NCBI RefSeq assembly: GCF_900115435.1
Contig: NZ_FOWK01000007.1
Coordinates: 1-64,000, forward strand
Direction of reading: 5' to 3'
Length of the DNA: 64,000 nucleotides
Origin: Prevotella sp. tf2-5
Lineage (GTDB): Bacteria; Bacteroidota; Bacteroidia; Bacteroidales; Bacteroidaceae
The position numbers were made by a program, and so were the translations under genes. Shown here piece by piece: positions 6,608 to 15,209 of this stretch (the first letter of the stretch is position 1; each line of letters opens with the position of its first letter). Below the pieces are notes generated by a model. The model was not told the DNA's origin and made no database searches. It saw only the letters and a program-made list of their open reading frames with translations.

Positions 6608-9049
6608 TTATAAGCGGCAGATCACTCCCATCTTGGTCTCAAAGGTGCTGGCATGCACATTGTCGTGATACTTGTAATAGGTGCGACGAACGAAGTAAGA
6701 ACCCTGAACGATGATGCCCCATTGCTTCGTCAGATGGATCTCCAGCACGGGATTGATGATCAGCAGTCCGGCATTTCCCTTGTCACCCTGAGCATTCAGA
6801 TAGCGCAGGTCATAGCCCGTCACTTCCTCGAACTTGTCTTTGTCGTCAGCAATAGAGCGCAGATAATCTGCCGTGAATTCGCCATTGTCAATGCGTTCCT
6901 GCAGTGGTGCCAGCTTATCCTCGTATCCCTTGAATGTAAAGATTCGGAAATACTTGGCGTTCAGCGTGAGGCGTGCCGTGTTGCCAAAGTCGAGCACCGT
7001 CTTCGTCTTGATACTGAAACCGCTACCCATATTGTAGTCGCGCTCGATAATGTTGAAATAGTCGCTCTTGGTACCACCCAGCAGAATACCGCTCAGGAAG
7101 ATGCGCTGTTCAGCACGGGTGAGCGCTGCCTTGGGATGCTCCATCACAAACATAAAGCCAGGACCGAACGATGCGGGCTCACTGATGCGGTAGGGTGTCA
7201 GGTTGGAGCCGTTCTTGATGGGTTTGGAGTCATAATAGTTGTAGTGCTGATAGAAACCGAACTCGCCATACATACTCTTGCCGTGTTCGTTCTTTGCCGT
7301 ACGATCGATGACGGGTGTGCTCCACAGACGCCCCATGATGTTGATATTGTTGATGACGGGTTGGCTACCGCCGAAAGAGAATGTAGCATCGAAGTCGAAG
7401 AAGTCGAAAGGCTTGGTGTGCTTTTCGCCGTCGGCACCCGTACCATAGACAAAGCCAATGTTTACATACGGGCAGTAGTCGCCGCGGAACAGGGCACCAT
7501 CGTCAGCCACATAGCGCAGACCGGTCGAGAACGAAGCCTGGATGGGTATCTTATGGAAGTCGTGATAATGGTAGTGATCTTGCTTGACGCGCCAAGCATC
7601 ACCGCTGATGATACGATGCAGTCCCTGGATGGGGTTTAACAAAGTAGCCACTGCCTCACGCCAGAAGCGGTTCCAACCGCGAGCACGGTCGTCGAGTGGC
7701 GTAAGACTCAGTCGGTGCAGTGTCTCACCGATTGCCATACCGCCGCAGGTGGTAGCGAAGAGGTCGTTGATGGCAGGGGGGTCGGTCTCGCCGAAGAATT
7801 CCCATTCTGCCGATCCCAACAGGGCGAAGGGTGCCGCCTCCCAATAACTCAAGCCGTTGGCACGCGCCGCATTGAAATAGAGGTTGCCATGATAGGGGTG
7901 TGCGAACATGTTCATCGTGAACAGGTCGTTATCCCACACCATACCCTTGCGGAAGTTGTCGCCAATGCTATGCAGCGTAGTCTTTACGAAGGGCTCCTTC
8001 AGCAGATAACGGTCCATCAGATGCACGCCGACATTGATACCGGTTACCTCGAGGGCCGCACCCCAGAAACGTTTTTTGGGTTCAAGGGCCATCGTGCTAT
8101 CGCCCGTCTCCTGATAGTCATCAGCCACCTTCTTCCTTAGACTGGAGTTCTGCCAGAGGTCGTCGTGATTGCTCCTCTGACGACGAATGGTCAGACCCAT
8201 TTCGAACAACGGACGGTTTCGGTAGGTCTCGTTACGGTTATAGTAGCGGGTGAGTCCCCACCCCACAGAGGCAAAGGCGCCGAAACGCTTGCTGAACTGG
8301 TAGTCGGCATTAATACGAGCCTGTAAGGAGTACAGACGCTCGGGGCCTTCGTCCGAGTTCTTCTTGAAGGTCTCCACATGATAGTAGCCGATATCACCAC
8401 TCAGGCTCCACTTCGGCGACAGTTGGAAATACTGACCAAGACGATAGTAGATAGCACCGGAGAAACGACTATTAAAACCCATAAAATGCGTGCCGGCACC
8501 TAAGATATTATAGGTACTCTTGTTTCGATAGCGTACGGCGAAATTCACCTTGGTAGAAGAACCTCCATACAGCATCCAGTCAATGGTGGTCATCGGGTTG
8601 ATATTCACCAGACCGATCTTATGACCGATGCTGTCATTCGACACGTTGACCAGTCCTACCTGCCAACCCTTCGGGCGCTTACGGGCGACATTGAACACAC
8701 CAACCTGTGCACCGTTCAGCGAGTCGGCATAGTTGACGGCTCCTAACTGCAAACCACGCATCATGGAAGTCGAGACATTCATGATGGCGGACAACTGTGC
8801 GCCGCGGTTCATGCCGTCCGTAATGTTACTGATACCACTTAACTGCAGACCGTTAAAGGTATGTCCTGATGTGTTGGTGAAACCCGACAACTGGAGTCCT
8901 TTACCACCGTCGGGATTCACTGACGAAATAACGCCCAACTGGAACCCCTTCACCGTGTCCTGTACGCTGAAAATGCCCACCGGGAATTTCTGTGCCATCA
9001 CACTGACGGTCGTGCACCACAATAGGGCAACAATACTTATCTTCTTCAT
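6608..9049 (-). CDS. DUF3943 outer-membrane-type protein with surface-repeat N-terminus
   Basis: An 813-residue protein with a signal peptide (ends VSVMAQ). Residues ~20-160 are seven or eight copies of a glycine-rich unit of the type GLQLSGISNIT/GAQVGVFNVA, as in LA_2272-type surface repeats. Residues ~160-290 look like beta-barrel strands. DUF3943 follows (~350-500; WDNDLFTMNMFAHPYHGNLY, then GSAEWEFFGE). The C-terminal half has further amphipathic strands and ends in CRL. A location in the outer membrane is inferred; the function is unknown. It separates the radical SAM gene from its partner and points against both, and has its own promoter (TACCTTTG read leftward near 9070). Confidence 0.75.
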   Translation of the reverse strand: MKKISIVALLWCTTVSVMAQKFPVGIFSVQDTVKGFQLGVISSVNPDGGKGLQLSGFTNTSGHTFNGLQLSGISNITDGMNRGAQLSAIMNVSTSMMRGLQLGAVNYADSLNGAQVGVFNVARKRPKGWQVGLVNVSNDSIGHKIGLVNINPMTTIDWMLYGGSSTKVNFAVRYRNKSTYNILGAGTHFMGFNSRFSGAIYYRLGQYFQLSPKWSLSGDIGYYHVETFKKNSDEGPERLYSLQARINADYQFSKRFGAFASVGWGLTRYYNRNETYRNRPLFEMGLTIRRQRSNHDDLWQNSSLRKKVADDYQETGDSTMALEPKKRFWGAALEVTGINVGVHLMDRYLLKEPFVKTTLHSIGDNFRKGMVWDNDLFTMNMFAHPYHGNLYFNAARANGLSYWEAAPFALLGSAEWEFFGETDPPAINDLFATTCGGMAIGETLHRLSLTPLDDRARGWNRFWREAVATLLNPIQGLHRIISGDAWRVKQDHYHYHDFHKIPIQASFSTGLRYVADDGALFRGDYCPYVNIGFVYGTGADGEKHTKPFDFFDFDATFSFGGSQPVINNINIMGRLWSTPVIDRTAKNEHGKSMYGEFGFYQHYNYYDSKPIKNGSNLTPYRISEPASFGPGFMFVMEHPKAALTRAEQRIFLSGILLGGTKSDYFNIIERDYNMGSGFSIKTKTVLDFGNTARLTLNAKYFRIFTFKGYEDKLAPLQERIDNGEFTADYLRSIADDKDKFEEVTGYDLRYLNAQGDKGNAGLLIINPVLEIHLTKQWGIIVQGSYFVRRTYYKYHDNVHASTFETKMGVICRL

Positions 9050-9200
9050 CTTTATCCGTTTATTTCATGCAAAGGTACAAAAAAAAAAACAAAATTCAGT
9101 GTCTTTTTCTATTTATAATGTGTCCTGTGGTATAATTCAATACTACTTTATGCTGTTATATTTTGCACTTCGGCTTTTTCTTCGTACCTTAGCGGTCGAT

Positions 9201-9995
9201 ATGTTAGTATATACCTTCGACAAGACAATGGATGGCATATTGTCTGCCGTCTTCGACGCTTACTTCCGCCATCAGCAACCAGACATGCTGGTGTGCGAGG
9301 GCTCCCAGTTACCACTGTTCTGCGAGGAGGTATGGCAAGTGGTGACGACAGAGGAGAAGGCGTCGAGGGTATGGACAGGACTGGAGAAGCGGGTCTCCAA
9401 AGAGGCCCTGAGACTCCTGATGGTCAGTTGGCAGTCAGAAGAGGAAGACCTGCCCACTCCCCTCTTCCACTATATCTACAAAGTATTCGGAACCAAGGGT
9501 ATCGAACGCAACTTCTCTGATCCTGACGTGCTGCATGTGACGAATACGGCACGAAGGGTGATGCACGAACAGTTGCGCATGAAACAGTTCATCCGCTTCC
9601 AGAAAACGAAGGACGGCACCTATCTCGCTGTGGTATCGCCCGACCATAACGTACTGCCTCTCATCACAAGTCATTTCCAAGACCGCTTCGGCGACCAGTC
9701 GTGGCTCATCTATGATGCCAAACGACACTATGGCTATTATTATGATGCCTCCCCTCAACAGGGGAGGATGGAGGGGTCTCCCATCCGCATCACTTTTGAG
9801 GATGAGAATTCCTTGCCCTTTGATTTGTCGAACGGTAAGTTAGACGAGGCGGTTCTTAGTGAGAACGACCAACTTTTCCAGGACTTATGGCGCACCTATT
9901 TCAAGGCTGTCTGCATCAAAGAGCGCATGAACCCCAAGAAACAACTCAGCGACATGCCCCGCCGCTACTGGAAATACATGACGGAGAAGCAATAA
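9201..9995 (+). CDS. TIGR03915 family putative DNA repair protein
   Basis: A 264-residue protein starting MLVYTFDKTMDGILSAVFDA and ending in MPRRYWKYMTEKQ, the typical end of TIGR03915, a family associated with radical SAM DNA modification/repair proteins and related to uracil-DNA glycosylases. In relatives it acts with the TIGR03916 enzyme, here 2.6 kb upstream with a gene in between. I chose ATG 9201 because the frame upstream of it overlaps the divergent promoter region and has no family-like sequence. The last 63 bases of the gene are part of a sequence repeated at 11.2 and 20.2 kb (direct repeats described separately). Confidence 0.85.
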   Translation: MLVYTFDKTMDGILSAVFDAYFRHQQPDMLVCEGSQLPLFCEEVWQVVTTEEKASRVWTGLEKRVSKEALRLLMVSWQSEEEDLPTPLFHYIYKVFGTKGIERNFSDPDVLHVTNTARRVMHEQLRMKQFIRFQKTKDGTYLAVVSPDHNVLPLITSHFQDRFGDQSWLIYDAKRHYGYYYDASPQQGRMEGSPIRITFEDENSLPFDLSNGKLDEAVLSENDQLFQDLWRTYFKAVCIKERMNPKKQLSDMPRRYWKYMTEKQ

Positions 9996-10005
9996 TCATT
10001 CCAAT
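9933..10005 (+). repeat. Direct repeat 1: 3' end of the TIGR03915 gene (possible attachment site)
   Basis: Bases 9933-10005 cover the last codons and stop of the TIGR03915 gene. They recur at 20161-20233 with 2 differences in 73 bases, and in shorter form at 11165-11217. Repetition of a gene's 3' end is the classic trace of site-specific integration that keeps the target gene intact. Confidence 0.85.
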
Positions 10006-11039
10006 CAGAAATACGTTTCTACGGCAAAGTGGAACTGATCAATAAATATTTGCTTGAAGGCGTAAAGGTTGTTCTGCTCGTAGAAGATAAGCATCGCTTT
10101 TTTGTAGTCAACGCTGTCTACGGTACGAAACGACAGCGGACAGTAGCCATTGGCTATCAAAATGGCATTGCTGGTGATGCGGGCCGTTCGCTTGTTGCCG
10201 TCACTGAAAGCCTGAATATAGGAAAGTAGGAGCAACGCAAGCAGGGCTTTTTCAAAAACATCCACCCGAGAATTGATGAGGTCACACATATCTTGCATAG
10301 CCTCACGTATTTGAAATTCATTATCCAGTGGATGATAGTTGGTGCCTGTGATACCCACACGGCGATGACGAATGCCCTTATCTACCGATAATTCCTTTGT
10401 CAGCAACGTATGAATGTCCTCGATATGACTCAGTGTCAGTGTTTGAAGGTAATCGGGATTGTCCAAAATAAAACGTAGCGCATCTTTATGGTTCAGTAGC
10501 ATCACAGCCTCTTCCTTGGTTTTGCCATCGGCTGTCTTGCTCTCGCGTAATAGCCGCTCGGTCTCCAAGAGCGAATAGGTATTTCCTTCTATCTGAGATG
10601 ATTTCCAACTCAGGTCAATACCCAGTCGTTCCATTTCCTTGCGGTATTCGTTGTCGGACATTTCGTTGACGTGGTTGCGAAACTCAGCTTGCAGACTTTC
10701 CAGCACTTGCAGTTCCTCACTAGTGAAGAGCTGTACCTGTGGTAACAGCTCACGAATCAGGTTGAAGTTAAACGAGGTCTGCACCTGCCTTTGGTCAATA
10801 TCCTTTTCGAAATAGGTATCGAGATTCAACGGTGTCAGCAGATGCGTCTGTGGTGAGAGGCTATAGCGTGTAGCCCGTGCTTTACCAGTCACGACTATTT
10901 CGCCATCTTTTACACCTGCAGCAATCTCACGCTTCAGAGTAGCATCGCTGCCCACAAATGCTATGCCAAGCCCTATCTCCTCACGTGACGACAGCGGATG
11001 ATAGTGCAGGAATTCCAGTATCTCTTTCGATGCACCCAT
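10005..11039 (-). CDS. Fic family protein with winged-helix N-terminus and altered active-site motif
   Basis: A 344-residue Fic/DOC protein. Residues 1-70 look like a winged helix. SSQIEGN at 147-153 fits the inhibitory (S/T)xxxE(G/N) motif of class II Fic proteins. The core motif is QAFSDGNKRTAR at 276-287; the family consensus is HPFx(D/E)GN(G/K)RxxR. The catalytic histidine is therefore glutamine and the proline alanine, so classical AMP transfer is doubtful, although the phosphate-binding DGNKR loop is intact. The stop codon begins at the end of direct repeat 1. Two repeated 20-base sites upstream suggest autoregulation through the winged helix. Mobile islands often carry such genes as regulators or toxins. 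Confidence 0.85.
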   Translation of the reverse strand: MGASKEILEFLHYHPLSSREEIGLGIAFVGSDATLKREIAAGVKDGEIVVTGKARATRYSLSPQTHLLTPLNLDTYFEKDIDQRQVQTSFNFNLIRELLPQVQLFTSEELQVLESLQAEFRNHVNEMSDNEYRKEMERLGIDLSWKSSQIEGNTYSLLETERLLRESKTADGKTKEEAVMLLNHKDALRFILDNPDYLQTLTLSHIEDIHTLLTKELSVDKGIRHRRVGITGTNYHPLDNEFQIREAMQDMCDLINSRVDVFEKALLALLLLSYIQAFSDGNKRTARITSNAILIANGYCPLSFRTVDSVDYKKAMLIFYEQNNLYAFKQIFIDQFHFAVETYF

Positions 11040-11054
11040 AATCTGTTTTCTTGG

Positions 11055-11106
11055 TTTATCGGTGCAAAATTACACAATTTTTATTATTTATCGGATCAAA
11101 TTACAC
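11055..11106 (-). promoter_or_regulatory. Two direct-repeat operator-like sites upstream of the Fic gene
   Basis: TTTATCGGTGCAAAATTACA (from 11055) and TTTATCGGATCAAATTACAC (11087-11106) start 32 bases apart, three helical turns, just upstream of the Fic start at 11039. Read leftward the first includes the -7-like TTTTGCACC. A repeated site across a promoter fits binding by the Fic protein's own winged helix; that is inference. Confidence 0.6.
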
Positions 11107-11164
11107 TTAAAATGCACTTTATTCGTTGATTTTTGAGCCAATACCATGATTCCAATAGACATAA

Positions 11165-11217
11165 CATGCCCCACCGCTACTGGAAATACATGACGGAGAA
11201 GCAATAGCCATTCCAAT
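11165..11217 (+). repeat. Direct repeat 2: partial copy of the TIGR03915 gene end
   Basis: 53 bases match 9953-10005 with 3 differences and include the codons for the final residues YWKYMTEKQ plus stop. The following ATTCCAATGCCTGGA recurs at 20271-20285 near direct repeat 3, so copies 2 and 3 share flank that copy 1 lacks. The Fic gene lies between copies 1 and 2. Confidence 0.8.
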
Positions 11218-11241
11218 GCCTGGAGAATGTATCTCCGTCAA

Positions 11242-11697
11242 TTAATGAACATCCCCAGGTACAGGGTGGTATGCATTAATTTCATTACGAATCTCACTGG
11301 TCATTTCCATATAGGTAGTCGTTTTGCCCTTAATTGTTACCGCAAAGAACCTAGAACCGTCGTAGGTACCCATGGAATAATTACCCGTGAAAGTTTCTTT
11401 TGGGGTCTTAATAGTTATCTGACTGTCAGATACTGAATAAGTAAAGTTTCCAACTTCGTATACAGCCTCATATTCGCACAAATGATACAAAGTCTGTGTT
11501 CCTGTGCCATTGGAGTTTAACTTAATAACTTCCACATAAAAATCATTCTCATCATAGGATTTGACAAACACCCATTCTCCGACATAGGCGCCACCGCCTC
11601 CTCCGCCACCATTAGAGCCGCCATCATCATCACTGCCGCAACCAACAAATAGTGCCATTGCGGTAAACATCAACATCATTGAAATAATCTTCTTCAT
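11242..11697 (-). CDS. Small lipoprotein, probably surface-exposed
   Basis: A 151-residue protein with a lipoprotein signal (MALFVGCG, Cys at ~20) followed by SDDDGGSNGGGGGGG, an acidic surface-export-type stretch and a glycine linker. The rest is a small beta-sheet domain (GEWVFVKSYDENDFYVEVIK, later GNFTYSVSDSQITIK) of the lipocalin-like type frequent in Bacteroidota. No specific function can be assigned. It has its own promoter (TATCTTTG read leftward near 11730) and lies between direct repeats 2 and 3. Confidence 0.7.
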   Translation of the reverse strand: MKKIISMMLMFTAMALFVGCGSDDDGGSNGGGGGGGAYVGEWVFVKSYDENDFYVEVIKLNSNGTGTQTLYHLCEYEAVYEVGNFTYSVSDSQITIKTPKETFTGNYSMGTYDGSRFFAVTIKGKTTTYMEMTSEIRNEINAYHPVPGDVH

Positions 11698-11906
11698 AGT
11701 TTAATCATATTAGAGTTAGTAATTATATTGCAAAGATACAGAAACCGCACAAACTTTGCAAACGGCAAAAGTCGATGAATTAACTCAAATGGGACGAAAT
11801 GCCGTTGAAGCGATGAAAATGATGTATAAGAGGGAGAAAATTTTCACTTCAATTACTGTCTCCACTGCATCACAAAACCTGTCACGGTGATTCTTCCACT
11901 ATTTCC

Positions 11907-12035
11907 CTACACAAAATACAGAAAATTATATTTATTCAACAATACTTTGCACATCTCCTCCATCAGTAGACGCCGACTGCCAGAAAAGACAAAGTTGACG
12001 TTCGACAACTTCTGAATATGCGTACGTAGCAGTGC
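11907..12035 (-). pseudogene. Relic of an AAA-type ATP-binding protein
   Basis: In the 357-base gap between genes, the minus strand encodes 42 residues starting ALLRTHIQKLSNVNFVFSGS and continuing RRLLMEEM. That looks like the Walker B-proximal part of the Bacteroidota AAA ATPases of the archaeal-type ATP-binding family. A stop lies directly upstream and another ends it, with no start codon and no rest of the domain, so it is a fragment. The remainder of the gap (11698-11906) holds the promoter of the lipoprotein gene and nothing else I can name. Confidence 0.5.
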
Positions 12036-12054
12036 TTAAGGGTTTCATATTGAA

Positions 12055-13314
12055 TTACTTCAGTTCACGAACCAGCAGACCAGGATAGAAACTGCCACCA
12101 CTTACCTTCTCGAAGGTGGTGAAACCCAGTGTGGCATTCTCTGCTCCTTCCTCCGCAGCCATGTAACGGTTGTCCCATATCTTGTTCTTGACAGGTCGGA
12201 TGACCCCGACACGTTTATACTCGACATGTCCGTTCTTGTCCTCAACAGTCTCCAGTACCTCATAACGACTATTCTCCGTGATACCCTCTTTTAGTCCTAT
12301 CTCACATGTCAGAGGCTGGATACTCCTTAAAGGAGCTTTGACTTTGAACACCTCAAAGTTCTTTTGGAGATTGGCGATATTCTCATCGAAAGCACGTTGA
12401 CAAGCCTTACGCACCATCTGTTGGGGTTTCGACTCGTTGATGCCAGCAAAAGACACATCTCTACCATTGCTCTCCTGCATACCAAGATACCTCAACGAGA
12501 ATTTTCCCCTGTTGTTCTCAAAAGCCTCTTTCTTCGACTCGTCTTTACCCTCTGTATAGACATTGTTATACCAAAAAGACGAGATATCATCATCCCATAC
12601 CAATTGGTACAGATATGTCTTTATCTTGACATTAAACCCTTTATAGCTGGCTATTAAGTTGCCCAAGTCCTTTTGTTCTAATGCATTGCTGTTTCCTTGC
12701 AGGAGAGCAGATCCCTTTAATACGGCACTAACGACACCTCCGATGACAGAAGAGCCTTTACTCTTGTCGATATAGCGGATATCGTTGACCAAGACAAACG
12801 TGCTACCAATCAATTCCTCACCCGCATCCCTCAACAAAGCATCCTTTCGGATAGAGAGTGCCGCTAAGCGCTTGTCCACTTCAGAAGCATTCTGGTAACC
12901 ACGTTCCTGTACCAGTTCCATGTCACAAATGCCATCGCCTCTTTTGCGATGAAACCACTTTGCGACAAGTCGGCTTGCTACCTGTTGTTTCTGAAGGAAA
13001 GCATCGAAATCATTCATCTCGGAAGGGTTCGACGATGCATTGACGATAAATCCCCCGTGCTTGTTGAGCCCTTTAACCTCAATCTTCTTGTCAGAAGTAT
13101 AGAAGACCTTCTTGCCCAGCCCGTGATCATTATATTTGTCAGGTACTGGCATCTCATCGAAAGCATTCTCTATCTCTTGCTCGTAAGCCAAGCTGCGATG
13201 CCCTATCATCATGGAATAGATAGAGCCACGACGATAGAGGAAGATGGAGTCTTCTGTCTGACAGAAGACAGCAGAAGACACCATCAGTAATATGGCGATA
13301 AGGCCTTTTCTCAT
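12055..13314 (-). CDS. Exported protein of unknown function, sixth gene of the exported-protein operon
   Basis: A 419-residue protein with a short signal peptide (MRKGLIAILLMVSSAVFC, cleavage near Q). I do not recognise the family. Visible features are a mixed alpha/beta N-terminal half with charged helices, a conserved-looking STFVLVNDIRYIDKSKGSS, and a C-terminal region (ITENSRYEVLETVEDKNGHV, then VGVIRPVKNKIWDNR) like a small beta barrel or SH3-type fold. Being last in a six-gene operon, 12 bases after the gene before it, it probably acts with the others in the envelope. Confidence 0.7.
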   Translation of the reverse strand: MRKGLIAILLMVSSAVFCQTEDSIFLYRRGSIYSMMIGHRSLAYEQEIENAFDEMPVPDKYNDHGLGKKVFYTSDKKIEVKGLNKHGGFIVNASSNPSEMNDFDAFLQKQQVASRLVAKWFHRKRGDGICDMELVQERGYQNASEVDKRLAALSIRKDALLRDAGEELIGSTFVLVNDIRYIDKSKGSSVIGGVVSAVLKGSALLQGNSNALEQKDLGNLIASYKGFNVKIKTYLYQLVWDDDISSFWYNNVYTEGKDESKKEAFENNRGKFSLRYLGMQESNGRDVSFAGINESKPQQMVRKACQRAFDENIANLQKNFEVFKVKAPLRSIQPLTCEIGLKEGITENSRYEVLETVEDKNGHVEYKRVGVIRPVKNKIWDNRYMAAEEGAENATLGFTTFEKVSGGSFYPGLLVRELK

Positions 13315-13326
13315 TGTCGAATCATC

Positions 13327-14232
13327 TTAATAATCCCAATCTTCCTGGAGATTGTCAAAAATCCGCACCTCGTCAGGTGCCTTTTCTGTCCACAGCTTCT
13401 TTTTCTTCATATACTTCGTGTTCTCCTCTGTGATTTTCAGAATCTTATCAGGATCCTTGTTGCCATCAATCAGTTTAATATCAGAGGGAACTTCAAATTC
13501 TGAGTCCTCTACTTTGCGCGGTATGATAGACTTTGTTTCACTGTCAAGATACATTAGGAAATCAAGATTCAGCATATTGTTCGATGTCATGGAAGAAGTG
13601 TTATTGATGTATTTCAGGGGGGAACCCTTTACTCCAGGAAGGAGAGGAACATCTTCTGTAGAGCCTAGGCATGAAGGATCGCTACATACTGCAAACTGAT
13701 GATTCATTATCGTAGTGGATTGCGTACCTGCTGTATCCGTTTTTACCTCCGACTTCACCTGATAGATGTCACACTTGTATCCTAAGATGACCATGGTCTC
13801 ACCTGTTTTCACCACATCATTCTTCTGTATGGCTTCTGTCTCTTTTTTGTTGGCAGAAATGCTGGTGTTCTGATAATAGCCTTTCTTGATATATGGGAAA
13901 TAGGTGGTGGTCTTCATATTGTCGCCATCCTTCTCCACAATTGTTACGCTGTTGTTGTAAGGTGTCAATGACTTGTACTTATTAAAGCCTTTAAAGATAG
14001 TTGTTGCTGTATAGGTTCCGTTAAATCCGGCACCATTCTTTTCAACTTTTTTCATTACTCTCTTCAGAATCATTTTTGCTAAAATGTTCTTGGTGAGCAC
14101 CTGCGACTTCATTTTCGTAACAGAATGAATTTGAGTTGTTATCTCTCCCTCACAAACAGGAGCTTCCTGTGCTACAGCATTCCCTAAGCCAATTATCATT
14201 GACAAAAGGACTAAAATCATCATTTTCTTCAT
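13327..14232 (-). CDS. Exported protein of unknown function, fifth gene of the operon
   Basis: A 301-residue protein with signal peptide MKKMMILVLLSMIIGLGNAVA (cut before QEAP). The sequence KNDVVKTGETMVILGYKCDIYQVKSE resembles the core of outer-membrane-associated lipoprotein-carrier-like domains such as DUF4412, in which a secreted beta-sheet protein binds a hydrophobic ligand; the match is weak. The C-terminal 60 residues are charged and probably helical. Two cysteines (CSDPSC) may form a disulfide. The gene starts 32 bases after the fourth gene stops, the widest gap in the operon. Confidence 0.65.
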   Translation of the reverse strand: MKKMMILVLLSMIIGLGNAVAQEAPVCEGEITTQIHSVTKMKSQVLTKNILAKMILKRVMKKVEKNGAGFNGTYTATTIFKGFNKYKSLTPYNNSVTIVEKDGDNMKTTTYFPYIKKGYYQNTSISANKKETEAIQKNDVVKTGETMVILGYKCDIYQVKSEVKTDTAGTQSTTIMNHQFAVCSDPSCLGSTEDVPLLPGVKGSPLKYINNTSSMTSNNMLNLDFLMYLDSETKSIIPRKVEDSEFEVPSDIKLIDGNKDPDKILKITEENTKYMKKKKLWTEKAPDEVRIFDNLQEDWDY

Positions 14233-14264
14233 AGCTTATTTGTTTTTAGTTATTAATATATGGT

Positions 14265-15200
14265 TTACCTCACAAACATAAAGGTGGGATTGTTGGCTTG
14301 CTGATGCTTGGCATAAGTGACAGCCACTTCCTTTGCCGCATCAATACGCTGCTTCTCCAGGCTGACATTGTCCTCGTAGACTTTCAGTCCGATATCCCAA
14401 GGGGTGTTCTTCTCTGCCTTCGCCTTTATCTCACGCATCAACTCACCAGCTGCCGCATAACTGTTGGACTCAGGATCAATCTGCGCTAATAGATTAGCCG
14501 CCTCAATAGCTGCCTCACTGTCAGTCCGTGCACCCCAGATCGCCTGTGCTTTGGTAAGCAGTTTCATTCCTTCCAGATTAACATGCGCCAGCCAAACTTC
14601 CTCCATCATCTTCAAAACAGACTCATAGCCATTCGTGCACTCTGGTATTCTCATCAACAAATAGAGAGCCTCATCATATTTGCGAGTCTGTTTCAGCATC
14701 CCCACTTTGGCAAGAGTCCTCTCCAAATTCTTATTGTAATAGTCAATGATACGGTCTTGTGCCTCATAGATAAAATGCTTCATGTCCTGATTCTTCGGAG
14801 AGAGACGTTTCACGGCATCATTATAGGCTGCCGCCTCTGATGTCCCTACACCATCCATATCGGTGGAATAGGATGAGAATACAACACCATCATCAACGTT
14901 CATCACTTTCAGACTCAATATCAACTGATAAACGACTTGTTTAGGGGGACCAGGAGTAACAGACTTGCCCATGACCTCAAACTCCGGAACCAAGGCAAAC
15001 GAATGAAATTCCAACGACCCTGACACCCCATTGGCGGAAAGCAGTTGTCTCAATTTATTACCTATCATACGCTGCGTGGAGTTTGGGACAGGCTGGGAAG
15101 TGGTTTTAAAAGCCACTGCTATCGGCAACTCACAATCCTGTGCCTGCAAGGTCGGTAGTGCCGTACACATTATTAATAATATAGATATTATCTTCTTCAT
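14265..15200 (-). CDS. Exported CsgG-like-fold candidate, fourth gene of the operon
   Basis: A 311-residue protein with signal peptide MKKIISILLIMCTALPTLQA. The order of elements (IAVAFKTT, helix, YQLILSLKVMNVDDGVVFSS, then EAAAYNDAVKRLS) resembles the CsgG/FlgT/TolB-N type alpha-beta domain, where a strand with a dual x-V-x-x-x-G-V pattern precedes a helix of the form EAxxxA. That is a fold guess by eye. Residues ~150-250 are helical, possibly TPR-like (KYDEALYLLMRIPEC). Nine bases separate it from the gene before. CsgG-like proteins form outer-membrane secretion pores or cofactors of cell-wall enzymes. Confidence 0.65.
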   Translation of the reverse strand: MKKIISILLIMCTALPTLQAQDCELPIAVAFKTTSQPVPNSTQRMIGNKLRQLLSANGVSGSLEFHSFALVPEFEVMGKSVTPGPPKQVVYQLILSLKVMNVDDGVVFSSYSTDMDGVGTSEAAAYNDAVKRLSPKNQDMKHFIYEAQDRIIDYYNKNLERTLAKVGMLKQTRKYDEALYLLMRIPECTNGYESVLKMMEEVWLAHVNLEGMKLLTKAQAIWGARTDSEAAIEAANLLAQIDPESNSYAAAGELMREIKAKAEKNTPWDIGLKVYEDNVSLEKQRIDAAKEVAVTYAKHQQANNPTFMFVR

Positions 15201-15209
15201 CTCTTATCA

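Noticed and set aside
6653..7639. 328-codon frame opposite the DUF3943 gene
   Set aside because: Antisense shadow of a clearly coding strand; its composition follows the codon structure of the real gene.
11742..11900. Plus-strand frame containing VDELTQMGRNAVEAMKMMYK
   Set aside because: It overlaps the promoter of the lipoprotein gene, lacks a start signal and matches nothing I know.
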